64,000 nucleotides of DNA from Limnoperna fortunei. Lineage: Eukaryota; Mollusca; Bivalvia; Mytilida; Modiolidae. A program made the position numbers and the translations under genes. Below are positions 39,257 through 49,991 of this stretch, one piece after another (the stretch's first letter is position 1; each line of letters starts with the position of its first letter). The notes beneath the pieces were generated by a model. The model saw only the letters and a list, made by a program, of their open reading frames with translations, was not told the DNA's origin and searched no databases. The stretch spans positions 20,176,460-20,240,459 of the forward strand of contig OX104112.1 in the NCBI GenBank assembly GCA_944474755.1. Direction: 5' to 3'.

Positions 39257-39787
39257 ATGACGGGAAATAGCCGAATTCGAATGTGTACTAAATGCGAGTG
39301 TAAACGATACTTTAAAATTGCGTTTCAAATACACACAATAGCCGTAACGGTAAAACTACCTTTTTGTCCGGTTACAACAAATCAACGAAATGAGCAAGAT
39401 GCACTGATTTGTCACCAACTCCATGTCTTAGCACAGCTCCATCAATTTTCACTGATCAATCCACTGAACAATCGACAACTATTGTTGTTTCTGTTCGTAT
39501 TTAAGAAAGAACGTCTTGCTAGGTTTACGTCGCGTTTGAACAGATATGACGTCACATATGACGTTAAGATAAACCGCGGGTACAATATGGAACATTGGTG
39601 TACGGAATATTGTTTTTTGTTGAAACTTCTTTTGTTTTTATTATTAATCATCTTGGCAAATCGTAAAATGTATCTGTTGTTAATACGAGTTAGTCCCTTC
39701 ACACCGACCACGTCTTCGTCTTCAGTTCGTTGTGCATATTCCTACGCCTCACACGCTTATAATGCATTTGGGAAAAGAATGTTATAG
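39257..39787 (+). CDS. Unrecognised 176-codon open frame (doubtful)
   Basis: This is the longest plus-strand open frame in the unique part of the window, and it lies in sequence slightly richer in GC than its surroundings. It has a Cys-containing start (MCTKCECKRYF), a Leu-rich segment near residues 122-135 (LLKLLLFLLLIIL) that could be a membrane helix, and a Ser/Tyr-rich end. No family is recognised. An overlapping minus frame (39442-39711) is also open, which weakens the case. It may be a single-exon orphan, part of a transposon, or chance. Confidence 0.15.
   Translation: MTGNSRIRMCTKCECKRYFKIAFQIHTIAVTVKLPFCPVTTNQRNEQDALICHQLHVLAQLHQFSLINPLNNRQLLLFLFVFKKERLARFTSRLNRYDVTYDVKINRGYNMEHWCTEYCFLLKLLLFLLLIILANRKMYLLLIRVSPFTPTTSSSSVRCAYSYASHAYNAFGKRML
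39547..39554. promoter_or_regulatory. Palindromic CRE-like site TGACGTCA
   Basis: A perfect TGACGTCA is followed 4 bp later by a second half site, TGACGTTA. This matches the consensus for CREB/ATF bZIP factors. There is no associated start site, so the regulatory role is speculative. Confidence 0.3.
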
Positions 39788-39985
39788 CATAAAAACAATT
39801 TTGGAAGAATTATACAGATTTGTTCTTTTTTTCATGCATTTATTTTAGGTTACGAAAAAGCTATGGAAAAGGCTGTCATGTGTCAGTTAAGGACTAAGCC
39901 GATAATATAAAGTTTATTTGGAAAAAGAAAAAAGTATCGAAAATACCTAGCCAGGAGTAATCATGAAATAATAAGTCAATGACCA
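39788..39985. other. Spacer, nothing recognised
   Basis: AT-rich sequence with no motif, domain or repeat that I can name. Confidence 0.35.
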
Positions 39986-40150
39986 TGTTTAAACAAAAGA
40001 CGGGACAGCAACAAACAAACAGAAGCACAACACAAAGACAAAAAATTTAGAAGCAAGAACCCCACTAAAAACTTGGGGTGAGTCCAAGTGCTCCGGAAGG
40101 GTAAGCAACATTACAATATCTCGACCTGAAATACTATTCGATATTAAATT
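39986..40150. repeat. Fragment of a dispersed bivalve-type repeat
   Basis: It contains ACAAAAGACGGGACAGCAAC, a small hairpin (ACCCCA...TGGGGT at about 40059-40079), and AAGTGCTCCGGAAGGGTAAG. The GTGCTCCGGAAGGGTAAGCA string is one I recall as widely dispersed in bivalve genomes. This was not verified by search. It has no coding capacity. Confidence 0.45.
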
Positions 40151-40649
40151 GTCTACTAATTGAAATGCTAATTGGGTTTGGTTGCATTGTGGCGGGAAAA
40201 TAGATGTTGTCGTATACAAAGTTGAGTTATAGTTTTTGCAAACGTTCTGTTACGATAATTGATAAAATATTTATCTGTTGACTGCAAGAAAAAAACTCGA
40301 TAGCATAGTGTACCAGACATGCTACTAACCAAAAGTCCCTTTGAAAAACTAGAGAAAATCTGTTTTTGACATACAGTGTCGAAAGCAAACTAGATGAGAA
40401 TATCAAGCAGTCCTTCAAAAATGCATTCATCACATGACAAAATATAAGTTAGGGCATAACCTATTAGGCAGTCAATAATAAAGGCCAAGCACGCTTTTTA
40501 AATGAAAATTTAATTTTCTAAAATCGAGACAAGAAAGCACGTCTTTCTAAAATCCACAAATTATTAAAAGGACAACTCTGTTTGCACACTGATACAATTA
40601 AACTTATCTGTGACATGTCAAGGGTGTCCGGTACTTCTTGAAACCATTA
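40151..40649. other. Spacer, nothing recognised
   Basis: AT-rich sequence. The minus-strand frame at 40227-40433 has no domain and is considered chance. Confidence 0.35.
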
Positions 40650-41074
40650 AGGCATAACAATAGTAAATGTGTACCAGTAACAAGTTACCAGATTGTGTAC
40701 CCTAAATTAAGGACAGTACTGAATACTTCGTTGTGTTCTGATTTGGTAAATAGTGGTTAGATGTGTACATTTTTAGCTGTAAGCTCCTGCATTAATTAAG
40801 TTTTAAAAAGTAGTAAAATTTTTTCTCAGATCTTGCAAGATGAAATTTTGGTACTTTTTTAAACAATGTAGTATTTTTATATTCACTGCATTAGAAATTG
40901 CATGTGGGGGCGTCTCCGAAAAAGGAATTGGTCACGGATATATATGGCATATATTTTTTAAATGGTAAATGAAAGTTTATTAATTTCCAAGTCCAGGTAA
41001 ATGCTGATCAATGTTAGAAAGGTATGCAAATGTTAGTGTTTTCGAATATAGCTAAAACATTCACTACTGTGCTA
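40650..41074 (+). repeat. Diverged direct repeat, copy 1
   Basis: From GGCATAACAATAGTAAATGT to about TACTGTGCTATC the sequence matches 42209-42666. Shared landmarks are TACCAGTAACAAGTTACCAG, GAATACTTCGTTGTGTTCTG, GGAATTGGTCACGGATATAT and GAAAGTTTATTAATTTCC. Copies differ by scattered substitutions and small indels, so they are older than the 2.1-kb tandem. About 1.13 kb lies between them. Confidence 0.85.
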
Positions 41075-42208
41075 TCTATATGTCAGATGATGTTTTGTGG
41101 ATTTTTATTTCTGAGAGTGCATCAAGGTTATATTTTGCATAGATTGTTGTATGTCTTGTTGAAACTAACTGAAGGCAGTACTCACAAAGAAGGTATTGTC
41201 TAATGGACACTATACAAACGGCTAAGTCATTACTTTTTGCCTTTTTCTATATACACATATTAATAAACCACACACAATCACAGGAAAGTGTTCTCAAGTC
41301 TTTATTCCATTTTAACTTTATTTCTGTATGGTCATCATTACTTTTCGCAAAAAATTGGGCATATTGATGGGCATAAAATTAAATTTCGGTAAAAAAATAA
41401 GGTAAATTTTAAACTGTACTGATCAGTTTGAACTTTGGATCAATTTCTCCCCAAGTTCATTTTTTTTAAATTTTTGTCCAAAATAAGCAAAAATTAGCCA
41501 AAAATGGTAATGTATTGTCTATAAAAGTGATTATTATTGTGCACATTATTTAACAAAACTTGTTCAACAGATGGTTTGTAAAGGCATTATAGGGTCAAAA
41601 TACCCAACTTAAAAGAGAAAACAGATTTCCTTTACTTAAGTAGAATTTTTTATGGAATTTAGTGTTATCAACAGCCTTTGACTGAAATATTGGTACTTTT
41701 ATTTTGCACTAATTGAAGGTATAAAACAGGTTAAATTACAATTTGTTCTTTATTTGTACGTGTTTAATAGGTTTTCCTGTCTAAAAGCACCTTCTTGTTA
41801 ATTTGAAGTCACTTCGAAACAATTTAGGGGACAATATGGCATAGTTTTAAAGATGGAGTGGTCAGCTATTGAAAGCCACCATATCTTAGTGTGCCAGCAT
41901 AGATTGGGATGGCCAATAGTATAATATGAGGTTAGTGCATTTAAAAGGTATCTGCTATAGAACTTTTATATCATTTTCTTATTTAAAAGTGCAGGGGCAG
42001 TGACAGATATGCAAATTTTTATTCTGAAGATGTTTTCAAACACATGTTAAATACATATGCAATTATTCTCTTTAGGTAGGGCTAGAGAACAGAAGAATTT
42101 TTCAAGAATACTTTGAATAAAAAAAAATATGTATTATATTGATTTTAATTCAAATATGTACTTGATGTAGAAATATTGGCTAAATTGGTTCTCTTGCAAA
42201 CATGGTAT
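41075..42208. other. Sequence between the two direct repeats
   Basis: This is AT-rich DNA with no open frame of note. If the flanking repeats were LTRs this would be the internal region, but no gag-pol, primer-binding or polypurine feature was seen and the repeat ends are not TG...CA. A diverged duplication of about 1.56 kb with the middle too far changed to align by eye, or two insertions of one short repeat, is equally possible. Confidence 0.45.
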
Positions 42209-42666
42209 AGGCATAACAGTAGTAAATGTGTACCAGTAACAAGTTACCAGATTGTGTACCCTACATTAAGTACAGTACTGAATACTTCGTTGTGTTCTGT
42301 TTTAGTAAATAGTGGTTAGATGTGTACAATTTTTTAGCTGTAAGCTCCTTCATCAATTAAGTTTTAAAAAATGGTAAAATTTTTCTCAGAACATGCAAGA
42401 TAAATTTTGGTATTTTTTAAAACAATGTAGTATTTTACCTTCTCTGCATTAGAAATTGCATGTAAAAGTGGGAGCGTCTCAAAATGTTCTAATTATCGAA
42501 AAAAGGAATTGGTCACGGATATATATGGCATAATTTTTTTTAATTGGTTAATGAAAGTTTATTAATTTCCTAGCCCAGGTAAATGCTGATCAATGTTAGA
42601 AAGGTATGCAAATCACAGAAATGTTAGTGTTTTCGACTATAGCCAAAACATTTACTACTGTACTAC
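42209..42666 (+). repeat. Diverged direct repeat, copy 2
   Basis: This is the partner of 40650-41074. It is slightly longer because of small insertions (for example CAAAATGTTCTAATTATCG near 42480 and ATCACAGAA near 42612). It has the same orientation and the same landmarks. Confidence 0.85.
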
Positions 42667-44002
42667 CTTAAGGAAAAAGTGCCCTCTAGTTTTCAAGCAC
42701 TAACTACTTTGCCTCCAGGAGAGCCGACCATGAAGACATATTATATATGTTGTTAACATTAACATTAAAACTGTGTCTTACTTATTAACATCTGTATTGA
42801 GCTCATAAGCAACTATAACTGTCATAACTAGGTTCGATAACTCTGTATATCAATGAACGACGGTTGTATATCATTAACACCAAAATTTTATAATATATCA
42901 AATTGCTGATATTATTAATACAATTATTGTGTGTTTTTTAAACATATTATTTATATTTGACAATTTTTTCCATTTTTTATATATACTTTTATTTTTTCTC
43001 TTTATCATTTATAGTTCCTCGTTTATTGTTGTTTCCCCGTGGCATAATTATTTTTGTATACTCAAAAATTACAACTATAGTTCATAATTTAATAAAATTA
43101 TTAATGAATTATGGTTACCTTATAAACATTTGTGACAGATGTGTTATTTTGAACACCTTTAATGTATTGAAATTTAACCAATGCTGTGTCTTCCTGATAA
43201 AGCTTGTACTGCCGTAAACTTGTATTCTCTGTACAGGATGTTTACTGAACAGCTTATTCCTTAAAACGTTAATTTTGAATACCTTTATGACTGAGAAAAA
43301 TAGGGATAGTTTTGTAATTATCTTTTAAATAAATACTTTATAAATGTTTATCACAAAGTTCATTACCACATTTTCAATTCAAGACAATGCAATTGCAGTT
43401 AGTTTTTTCTAAAGATAGTATTTTGTTAGTCAAATACTCTTAAATTTTTTTTGTTTAATTATTAATATATTTACATCTAAATTAAACATGTCACAAATTT
43501 CTGAGATATAATTAACCATAACCACACAACCCTGTCCCTTGTCTGAACCACGTGGTCTGAACTCCGCCATGTTAAAAATTGTAAAATGAGCTAATTTAAA
43601 ATGAAATGGGAAGTATGAAGATAAGAAATTAAAGTGTTAAGAATGTGAAAGTTAAATACATCAATATGTCTCCTTTTTGTATATATGTGTTAAACTATGT
43701 TTATACGAACTGTATTTTTGCAATTTACGTGAGAAGTGGAGCATATTTAACAATTTCCCATTGAAACAATGTAACCAGAAGGAAGAAAAAAAACCTTTTT
43801 TCAAACAAAATGGGAAGTATTTTGCAAGTAATTTAAACTGATATAGTTTAGATCATTCGAAAGATAAAAGAATTTAGAACTGGGAACAATGTGCAAATTA
43901 TATATATTTTATTTGGAAAATCCAATATGGCTGAAAAAAATACGTCACAGAAGTCACATGATGTCGCTAATAGTTGTATATGCCTTAATCGTATTTCCTA
44001 CA
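42667..44002. other. AT-rich spacer
   Basis: No gene is recognised. The open frame at 42957-43217 is AT-driven (Phe/Tyr/Ile-rich) and not convincing. CCACGTGG, a palindromic E-box-like site, occurs near 43550. Confidence 0.35.
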
Positions 44003-44090
44003 GAAGGTCGGTGGATTCACCGGTACACTTGTTTCCACTCCCACCACAAAATGGACGTCACGGTATAGACGAAAAATTGCTACACGTATT
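44003..44090 (+). repeat. SINE-like fragment
   Basis: GAAGGTCGGTGGATTCACC is followed by CACTCCCACCACAAAATGG, then ACGTCACGGTATAGACGAAA and AATTGCTACACG. The order (GGTCGGTGG-TTCACC, a C-rich stretch, then CGTCACGATATAG and GAAAAATTGCT) parallels the fragments at 33459 and 44600. It looks like one dispersed element family. Confidence 0.55.
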
Positions 44091-44599
44091 GTTTTTATGG
44101 TGTCATTTTATTTATTGACTCATAGCTTAGGTATTAGATCATGTTTGATTTATACGTTTGAAAAAAGGGTACATTCGACTTGTATCCTTATGTGATTAAA
44201 TTTAAAAGTATTATGTGCGTTATTTTGGGGTTTATCTCTCTGTCGAAAAAAAAACAAAACAAGTTGACCACTGAATTGATGAAATTATAAAAATACAAAG
44301 TAAAAGTCCACATATTTGTGTTGTCAGAGATGTCCCGAGCACTGGAACGACCGAACGTAGAATTATTTTATTGTACTTTTTGTTTTTGATCTGTTTTTTA
44401 AGAAATGTCTATGTAACAAGGCGAATCAAAAGTGTTATCAGTCTACAATCTGGAAGGTTATTAAACTAATAATATATGTTATGTCCGAAAACTGTAAATC
44501 AATGATAATTCGAGATTTATCCGAAAGATCAGCTTAACAATGTAGGGTTTGCAAATCATAGATCATAGATACGATAATATTTAAACATATTCACTAGGT

Positions 44600-44693
44600 A
44601 CAACGGCTTCCTCCCCAATAGCAAATAGACATCACGATATAGCTGAAAATGCTGAACGTGGCGTTAACCCCATTCAACCAAACAAACAAGCTA
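44600..44693 (+). repeat. SINE-like fragment with GTGGCGTTAACCCC tail
   Basis: ACAACGGCTTCCTCCCCAAT precedes AGACATCACGATATAGCTG, GAACGTGGCGTTAACCCC and CAACCAAACAAACAAG. It has the most complete 3' end of the three related fragments, including the terminal CAAA-type simple repeat. Confidence 0.6.
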
Positions 44694-45019
44694 ACTCTTA
44701 TTTGGCATTCACATCCAGTTTAAGTCATATCAGCTGTGTATGGATTGTATATCTAGTAGGAAGATCCTTTCCTGTCTTATCGCTCTAGTATACAAGATTG
44801 TGTTTGCTTTATACTATTGCAAAAATTGTAAACTCGTTAAGTTTTCTAATTTGATTAGGTTTTTGCAGTGTCTTGTGCACGATCTTTGGAAATATACGTT
44901 ACTCATACTTCCTTTATCAAAACTAAAAAATGCGTTTGACACAGATCCACTGTTTACACCATATTGAAATCTGGAGGCGATTTTATTATTTAACAACAAA
45001 ATCACTTGCAAATAATTGT
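44694..45019. other. Spacer downstream of the TRIM-like pseudogene
   Basis: No recognisable feature. The minus frame of the pseudogene stays open by chance to 44814 but shows no propeller pattern beyond about 45020. Confidence 0.4.
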
Positions 45020-45508
45020 TAGTAAATGACGTCGTATAATGCAACGTGTCCGTTGTATCAATTACAAAAAAGAAGCCGTTCATTTTAGATGTCATAGTAT
45101 ACAGCATCTTGCTTCTGTAGTCCATCAGAACTGAACTGGTCCGTAGAACCTTTTGTTGCTTACAATCTGGAGAAATGGCCAGAAGCAGATTGTTGTTATA
45201 ACCATCTACACACGTAATTCCATAATTATCAACAGCTATGGCTGGCTAAGTTTAAACACCCTCTTTAAACGATCATCCCGACACATCCAGATTTCTGTAC
45301 CTTCCATGTCTTCACAGTGTTCACTCTGGCTTTTGACAGAGTAGCAAATCTTGCCTTTCTGTGTTGTGACCTTCTTCGTATCCCTTCCATCGATCCTTTG
45401 AACACAATCTGAACTCCGGCGTCGTCCACAACAAAATATAGACAGCATAGTTTTGCTAAAAGATTGCTGAAATTTGGTTAAATCATAAACAGTAATTGAT
45501 AATCGCAT
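45020..45508 (-). pseudogene. TRIM/NHL-like beta-propeller pseudogene fragment
   Basis: Read on the minus strand, two frames join into a pattern typical of the C-terminal propeller of bivalve TRIM (RING/B-box) proteins. The first frame (45508-45236) gives TVYDLTKFQQSF and, later, GKICYSVKSQSEHCEDMEGT and EIWMCRDDRLKRVF. After a frame change at about 45236 comes IAVDNYGITCVDGYNNNLL, AISPDCKQQKVLRTSS and FFVIDTTDTLHY. The blade logic 'xAVDxYGxxxVxGYxxNxLxAISPDxKQ' is clear. Between the two, FCCGRRRSSDC is out of frame; an alternative frame there gives YFVVDDAGVQIVF-like residues, so at least two further frameshifts exist. No RING, B-box or coiled coil lies upstream, so only a fragment survives. 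In intact proteins this region binds RNA or protein partners. Confidence 0.72.
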
Positions 45509-46019
45509 TCATTTTGATGTCAAACAATTGATTAACTTGTTCTGACTATAAGGACTAAGAAGACGCGTTAGGTTTATTTAGTATATTTTAAAGACGAACA
45601 AAGAGCATATAGAGTGAAAAGTGGTCAGGTATAATCGCACTTTTAAAAATGAAAAATATCCTCGTTAAAAGTGGTAGTACTTGCATCTTTCTACTCCAGA
45701 TGACATAAAAAAAAACAACATAAGGAAGTCAGTGTCTGGGTTTTTGTAAAAATGAATTTTCCCAAACGTAATATTTCCTTGTTTGGATAGTTTAATTGGT
45801 TCGTGCACAAAAACAAGAAAAAATGATAAGTATAAAATCAACATAGATATGTTTCACATGGTTCACAGTCATATGGCTCACTTGTTTCACCTAGACTATA
45901 AAAAATCAAGCCAAGACTCTTGAAAGAACTGCAAGGTTTCTGTGGCTAACTGGCTAATGCTGTTAATCATTTACTGTTAATCACGTGCTTGTACATGTAA
46001 ACACTAAGTATGATAGTTC
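45509..46019. other. Spacer upstream of the TRIM-like pseudogene
   Basis: No RING, B-box or coiled-coil coding remnants are visible. AT-rich sequence. Confidence 0.35.
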
Positions 46020-46135
46020 AAGTGTCACTTCGGGCAGGGTTTGCTCGACTTGTAGATGAATTAAAAAAGTTGCCAGTTTTCCCACTGATGGTCCGGGTGG
46101 CGTTAAAACCAAAAAAAAATACCAACAAATATAAA
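46020..46135 (+). repeat. SINE-like 3' end (GGGTGGCGTTAAAACC)
   Basis: TCACTTCGGGCAGGGTTTGC is followed by TTTTCCCACTGATGGTCC, GGGTGGCGTTAAAACC and an A-rich tail. The GTGGCGTTAA end matches the fragments at 33459 and 44600, but the body differs. It may be another SINE family sharing a 3' end. Confidence 0.45.
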
Positions 46136-47180
46136 AGAACTATAAAATGAAATATCACCTTTCCTGAATATCACATTTAAACTTCATTGAACACAAGGGT
46201 CACACATGACTAGAATACACCCAATGTCTCGTCTGAATACAAAAAGTGAAATATAAGATGAAAACTATTTATAAAACTCCTCGAACATTGTCAGACATGC
46301 AGACAATGAAAAAAACCTCTAATATCCCCCAACAGTATCAGACCACAAACAAACAGTATTTCTTGACTTCAGGATGAATGATCTGAAAATGATACAATGG
46401 GGACAGGATACAACGGGGTTCAGTCCTAGGGACATGTGATGTCAACAAAAAACCAAAAAGCCGATATAAAGCCACATCTTGTCTGGTCATGATTATATTG
46501 GAGTTGAATTCACGGTAGAAAAAGGCATACAAGACATTATTATTTTATTTGTACTTGTGTATATAAAATCACAACATCGCAAAGAACGATTTGAACATCT
46601 TTGAAAATGTTATTGCAAAACGAGTTGTTACAGACCAATAGAGATTCTTAGCGCATCTTTACTCCACAATGACTCCCCTCATTTTTTTTCAAAACATTCT
46701 TGTTGTTAATTTGTTTTTTCGTGCATTTAGCTGAAATACTGCTAACTGAATGTACGGCAAGTGTTTAGCCAACAATCAACCTGATATCTAGATTGTGTTT
46801 AAAAATCAAATTCTTGGAAACTTATTGGACTTTTTTATAATATATTTTTTGTATAATTGTATCCGAGTCTTGTTTGTCTCCTACCAATAAAGTTCGTACG
46901 ATGAGAAGCAATTTGCTTAAGACTAGTTTGGGAGAACTTTCCATGTAATATCAAACGAGACCCGCTAACCATGTTGCTTTATAAAGAATAATCTTTAAGT
47001 GTGAATTATACAGTGTTAAAGCCACAAAAGAACTAAAAATCGTCATGACATCAACATGGCAAGTGACAAAAAAGTAGTTGTTGCCTTTAACGGCTTGTAA
47101 TGCACAATATTAGAGCCATAATTATGTCATGGGTCATATATTACTTTGTCTTACTAAATAGTTTATGGGGTATAAGGTTT
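46136..47180. other. Spacer downstream of the receptor gene
   Basis: Unique AT-rich sequence. The minus frame at 46338-46532 has no recognisable domain and is not called. Confidence 0.35.
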
Positions 47181-47184
47181 TAAG

Positions 47185-47190
47185 TTTATT
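47185..47190 (-). terminator. Candidate polyadenylation signal AATAAA
   Basis: TTTATT on the plus strand reads AATAAA on the minus strand, about 200 bp past the stop codon of the receptor tail exon. The sequence also fits a short 3' UTR. It is in a very AT-rich setting, so it could be chance. Confidence 0.4.
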
Positions 47191-47392
47191 TACAGCGGAT
47201 TTACTTAAAAAAGAACAAATATTCACAATATTTACAAACAATTTCGTAATGTAGGAAAGACATTTCATCTTTACGTAATAGTCCAATCCAAAGTCTACTT
47301 CTATTTATATAGTATGTTGCGATAGTAAAGTCTGTACAAGGTAGTGCATCGTTCATTGTTACAAGAATGAACTATTTTGATGACTTATGAAG

Positions 47393-48276
47393 TCAACATG
47401 AATCTGTTTTAGGGGTGAGTCCGTCTATGTAATCATCGTTATCAAAGCTCGCCATTTCTTTGTCGTTCAAACACTCGTCGGATTGGAACACCTGTAAACT
47501 GTCGCTGTCATTATTAACGTTGAACGGACTGCACGAAAGTATCACACTAACATTTTCATCAAGTGTGATTTCTTTATTAAGATAGGACGAACTGTCATTG
47601 TCACACAATTTCAAAGGCTCCAAACAGATGGCTTGGTATACATTTGTTACTGAGCTGTAGCTGTTTAAATATTCCATGTCGTTTACGTTCAATGTTGTAT
47701 ATGGATGAAGGTAACCATCTGTGTTTGAACACGTTATGTCTTCACTACCAGTGGACGATCCGTCACTGTCCAATGTTTTGTGTACTCGAGAAGGTGGTAC
47801 TGTATCAGTATTTGAATCAAGATAACTTTCTCGTAAAAACGTATCTTTTGGATCAACCAATGTTTCTGACCGATTATACCTATGTAGTTCAATGTCATTT
47901 TCTTTTGATCTTTTTTGTGTTAAGTCATCTTCGTATATTGCAAGATACACCTTATCAGATGCAGAAGATCTGTGTTTTGTTTTATTTGTAACATCGGTTG
48001 TCATTGCAAGTACATGTCTGGGCAACATTTCACTTTCGTTAATAGTTTCATAATGAGAAATATACTCTTCAACGTCATTGACAGATCTTCCCAGGTGTTC
48101 TATATGGTTAGCCTGTACATTCAATGAAATGTCCTGCTTAACATTTTCCATTGTCTGTATTACAGCAGTTTTACATTTCCTATTAATGCACGCATTACAC
48201 AGAATTGACAGACACAAGACTAAAACCAAACCTACCGCCAATAAACCATAGTAAAAATTTTCACGGAAGGATAGTC
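47393..48276 (-). CDS. Terminal exon of a type I membrane receptor: transmembrane helix plus tyrosine-rich cytoplasmic tail
   Basis: On the minus strand a splice acceptor (TTTTATATTGCAG, AG at 48278-48277) opens an exon of about 293 codons ending in TGA at 47395-47393. It starts LSFRENFYYG. Residues about 7-30 (ending LCLSILCNACIN) form a hydrophobic helix, followed by basic RKCK, a stop-transfer pattern. The rest is a hydrophilic Ser/Asp/Asn-rich tail with many tyrosines: HYETINE, YLAIYEDD, GYLHPYTTLN, EYLNSY and VYQAI. Several fit YxxI/YxxL docking motifs for SH2 or PTB proteins or for endocytic sorting. Such tails, with a GYL.PY motif, are known from molluscan MEGF10-like and scavenger-type receptors; the exact family is an inference. 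The exon begins in phase 1 and there is no ATG at its start. A TTG at 48241 is only an in-frame codon, so this is an internal splice product. Upstream exons with the extracellular domain were not found up to 64,000. Confidence 0.8.
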
Positions 48277-48930
48277 CTGCAATATAAAATCGTTGTTTTC
48301 ATGGCTCATTTGTTAAGGTTTTCAAATTAAAATTATATCAGCAGCAATTTAATTAAGGATTAACTACAAGAAATCTTTTCTCCATCGGGGGATAACAAAA
48401 TTTCCGTTTTGCACATTGTAGCGGATTATATTAAATGTTCACAACGAAAATTTTGTTATCCCTCGATTGAGAAAATATTTTTTGGAGTTAATACTTTTAA
48501 ATAAATTCAAACAATATAAAAAACTCAACAATTTTATTTGTGTAACTGGACAGTTTTGTAAAAAGAAATTTTCAAGCCAAACAAAAGTCAGTATTCTCAA
48601 AATTTATTGATTGATGTATAAATTTATTAAGATACCCAGAACAGATCGAGATTTGTAATAGAAATTAGACGTTTCTGACAAAGAATCATACCGATGTAGA
48701 CAAATCAGTCTTAATCGTGTAAAGTAGTGTTATTATTTTGCGTTAGGTTTGTTATTTTTGTCTAGTATATGAATGTTTTAATAAACCTTTTTCAAGTATG
48801 AAATCCTTATAATAAATATAATTAAATGATATTTGAAGCACTTGTTTAAAATAACATTTATATAAAATCTGATAAAATATTGATAGTTTAGTTGCAGGGC
48901 GAGTATATTCGAAGAAAAACAATTAAAATT
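48277..48930 (-). other. Intron of the receptor gene (3' part)
   Basis: AT-rich non-coding DNA upstream (minus sense) of the acceptor at 48277. It contains the inverted repeat described separately and then the repeat array. No further exon is seen. Confidence 0.5.
48357..48494. mobile_element. Palindromic MITE-like element (50-bp inverted arms)
   Basis: Left arm 48357-48406 begins GGATTAACTACAAGAAATC and ends GATAACAAAATTTCCG. Right arm 48445-48494, reverse-complemented, begins GTATTAACTCCAAAAAATA and ends GATAACAAAATTTTCG. By eye about 43 of 50 positions agree, with a 38-bp spacer. There is no coding capacity. This is typical of a foldback or MITE insertion inside an intron. Confidence 0.65.
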
Positions 48931-49991
48931 AAAATGCCATTTGTTCTGAGAACAAATGAGAAGGTCTTTCCCACTGTTACTCTAAAGTGAGAAAATATAT
49001 GCGATGCTATGGGATTTTGTGTCTTGCTAAGCACAAAATGTCACTTCCAGTCATAAAAATGAGTTATTTGAGTATAGAAAGTGGTCCCGAGCCAAAAAAT
49101 ATATGGATGTTAAGGACTTTCATTCGGTTGCTAGGGACAAAAGGCCATTTCCTGTCATGAAATGAAATATTACAGTAAAGACGATCATTCTGATTCTAAA
49201 AATATATGGTTGCTAAGGACTTTATATAACGGTCACCTTGTTGCTAGGGTATGACCTTGACCTATGACCTTTGACCTTTGGTTCAAATTGAAGCTCTTTT
49301 CATACTGATCACTTTAAACCTATATGTTTACTATATTATCTCTAACCGTTTTCAAGTTTTAACCAAAAACCGATTAACCGAAACGCGTCAATGGCAGTAA
49401 CTCGAAAACGGTTCATCGCACAGCTTCGTGTCAAATGTACCAACTAAAGGTCTCAATAAGCGGAGTATTTTTCCAATGTATTGTTTGCTTCGATCTTCTA
49501 TGGTTTGTGAGATATAGTGCTAACAAGACCTATGGTGACCTTTGACCTTGACTTTTGACCTTTCACCTTGACATTTTTAAATGTAACATATGTCACTTAG
49601 GATCAATAGTGGTGGTCCCAAGTCTCTAGGACTTACGGTTTTTGAGAAAAAAAAATTTGACGCATTGCGTCATTTTTCAGGTCAAAAACGCGTAAACCGG
49701 AAGTCGATTAAGAAAAAAAAGTTTGCATGTTAAATCATCGCCATACGTCGCCCTACACTTTGCACACTTCAGATTTTGAGTATCTGTTACGGTTTCTGAG
49801 TTTATCTGCTAACAAGGTTTTCGGTGTTGGGGCAGATAACTCTGTTACTAAAAATAGAATAGTCTCACAGGGTGAGCCAGGTCATCTCCTGGTATGAGCG
49901 ATTAAACGTACCAAGTATTATAATGATATGTCGAAACCCCTTCTGGCAAACCTATTTTGAAATTTGGGGAGAAAAAGAAAAATAATAATAA
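48931..49991 (+). repeat. Repeat family 'CATTTGTTC', unit U1 (diverged)
   Basis: The head palindrome CATTTGTTCT-G-AGAACAAATG starts at 48938, followed by AAGGTCTTTCCCACTG. The body has GGTTGCTAAGGAC, GTTGCTAGGG, a TGACCTTTGACCT motif, one 156-bp-type module and GGGGCAGATAACTCTG. The tail is GAAAAAGAAAAATAATAATA. U1 is the most diverged copy (it lacks the GCTTTCGCTCGACAAAATTT segment, and has an extra TGACC cluster at 49535-49575), so it is probably an older or different subfamily member. Confidence 0.8.

Noticed and set aside
40650..42666. Complete LTR retrotransposon
   Set aside because: The direct repeats lack TG...CA ends and the interior has no gag-pol, primer-binding site or polypurine tract.
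47644..47991. 115-codon plus-strand open frame
   Set aside because: Shadow of the minus-strand receptor tail exon, which has a splice acceptor, a transmembrane helix and coherent motifs.
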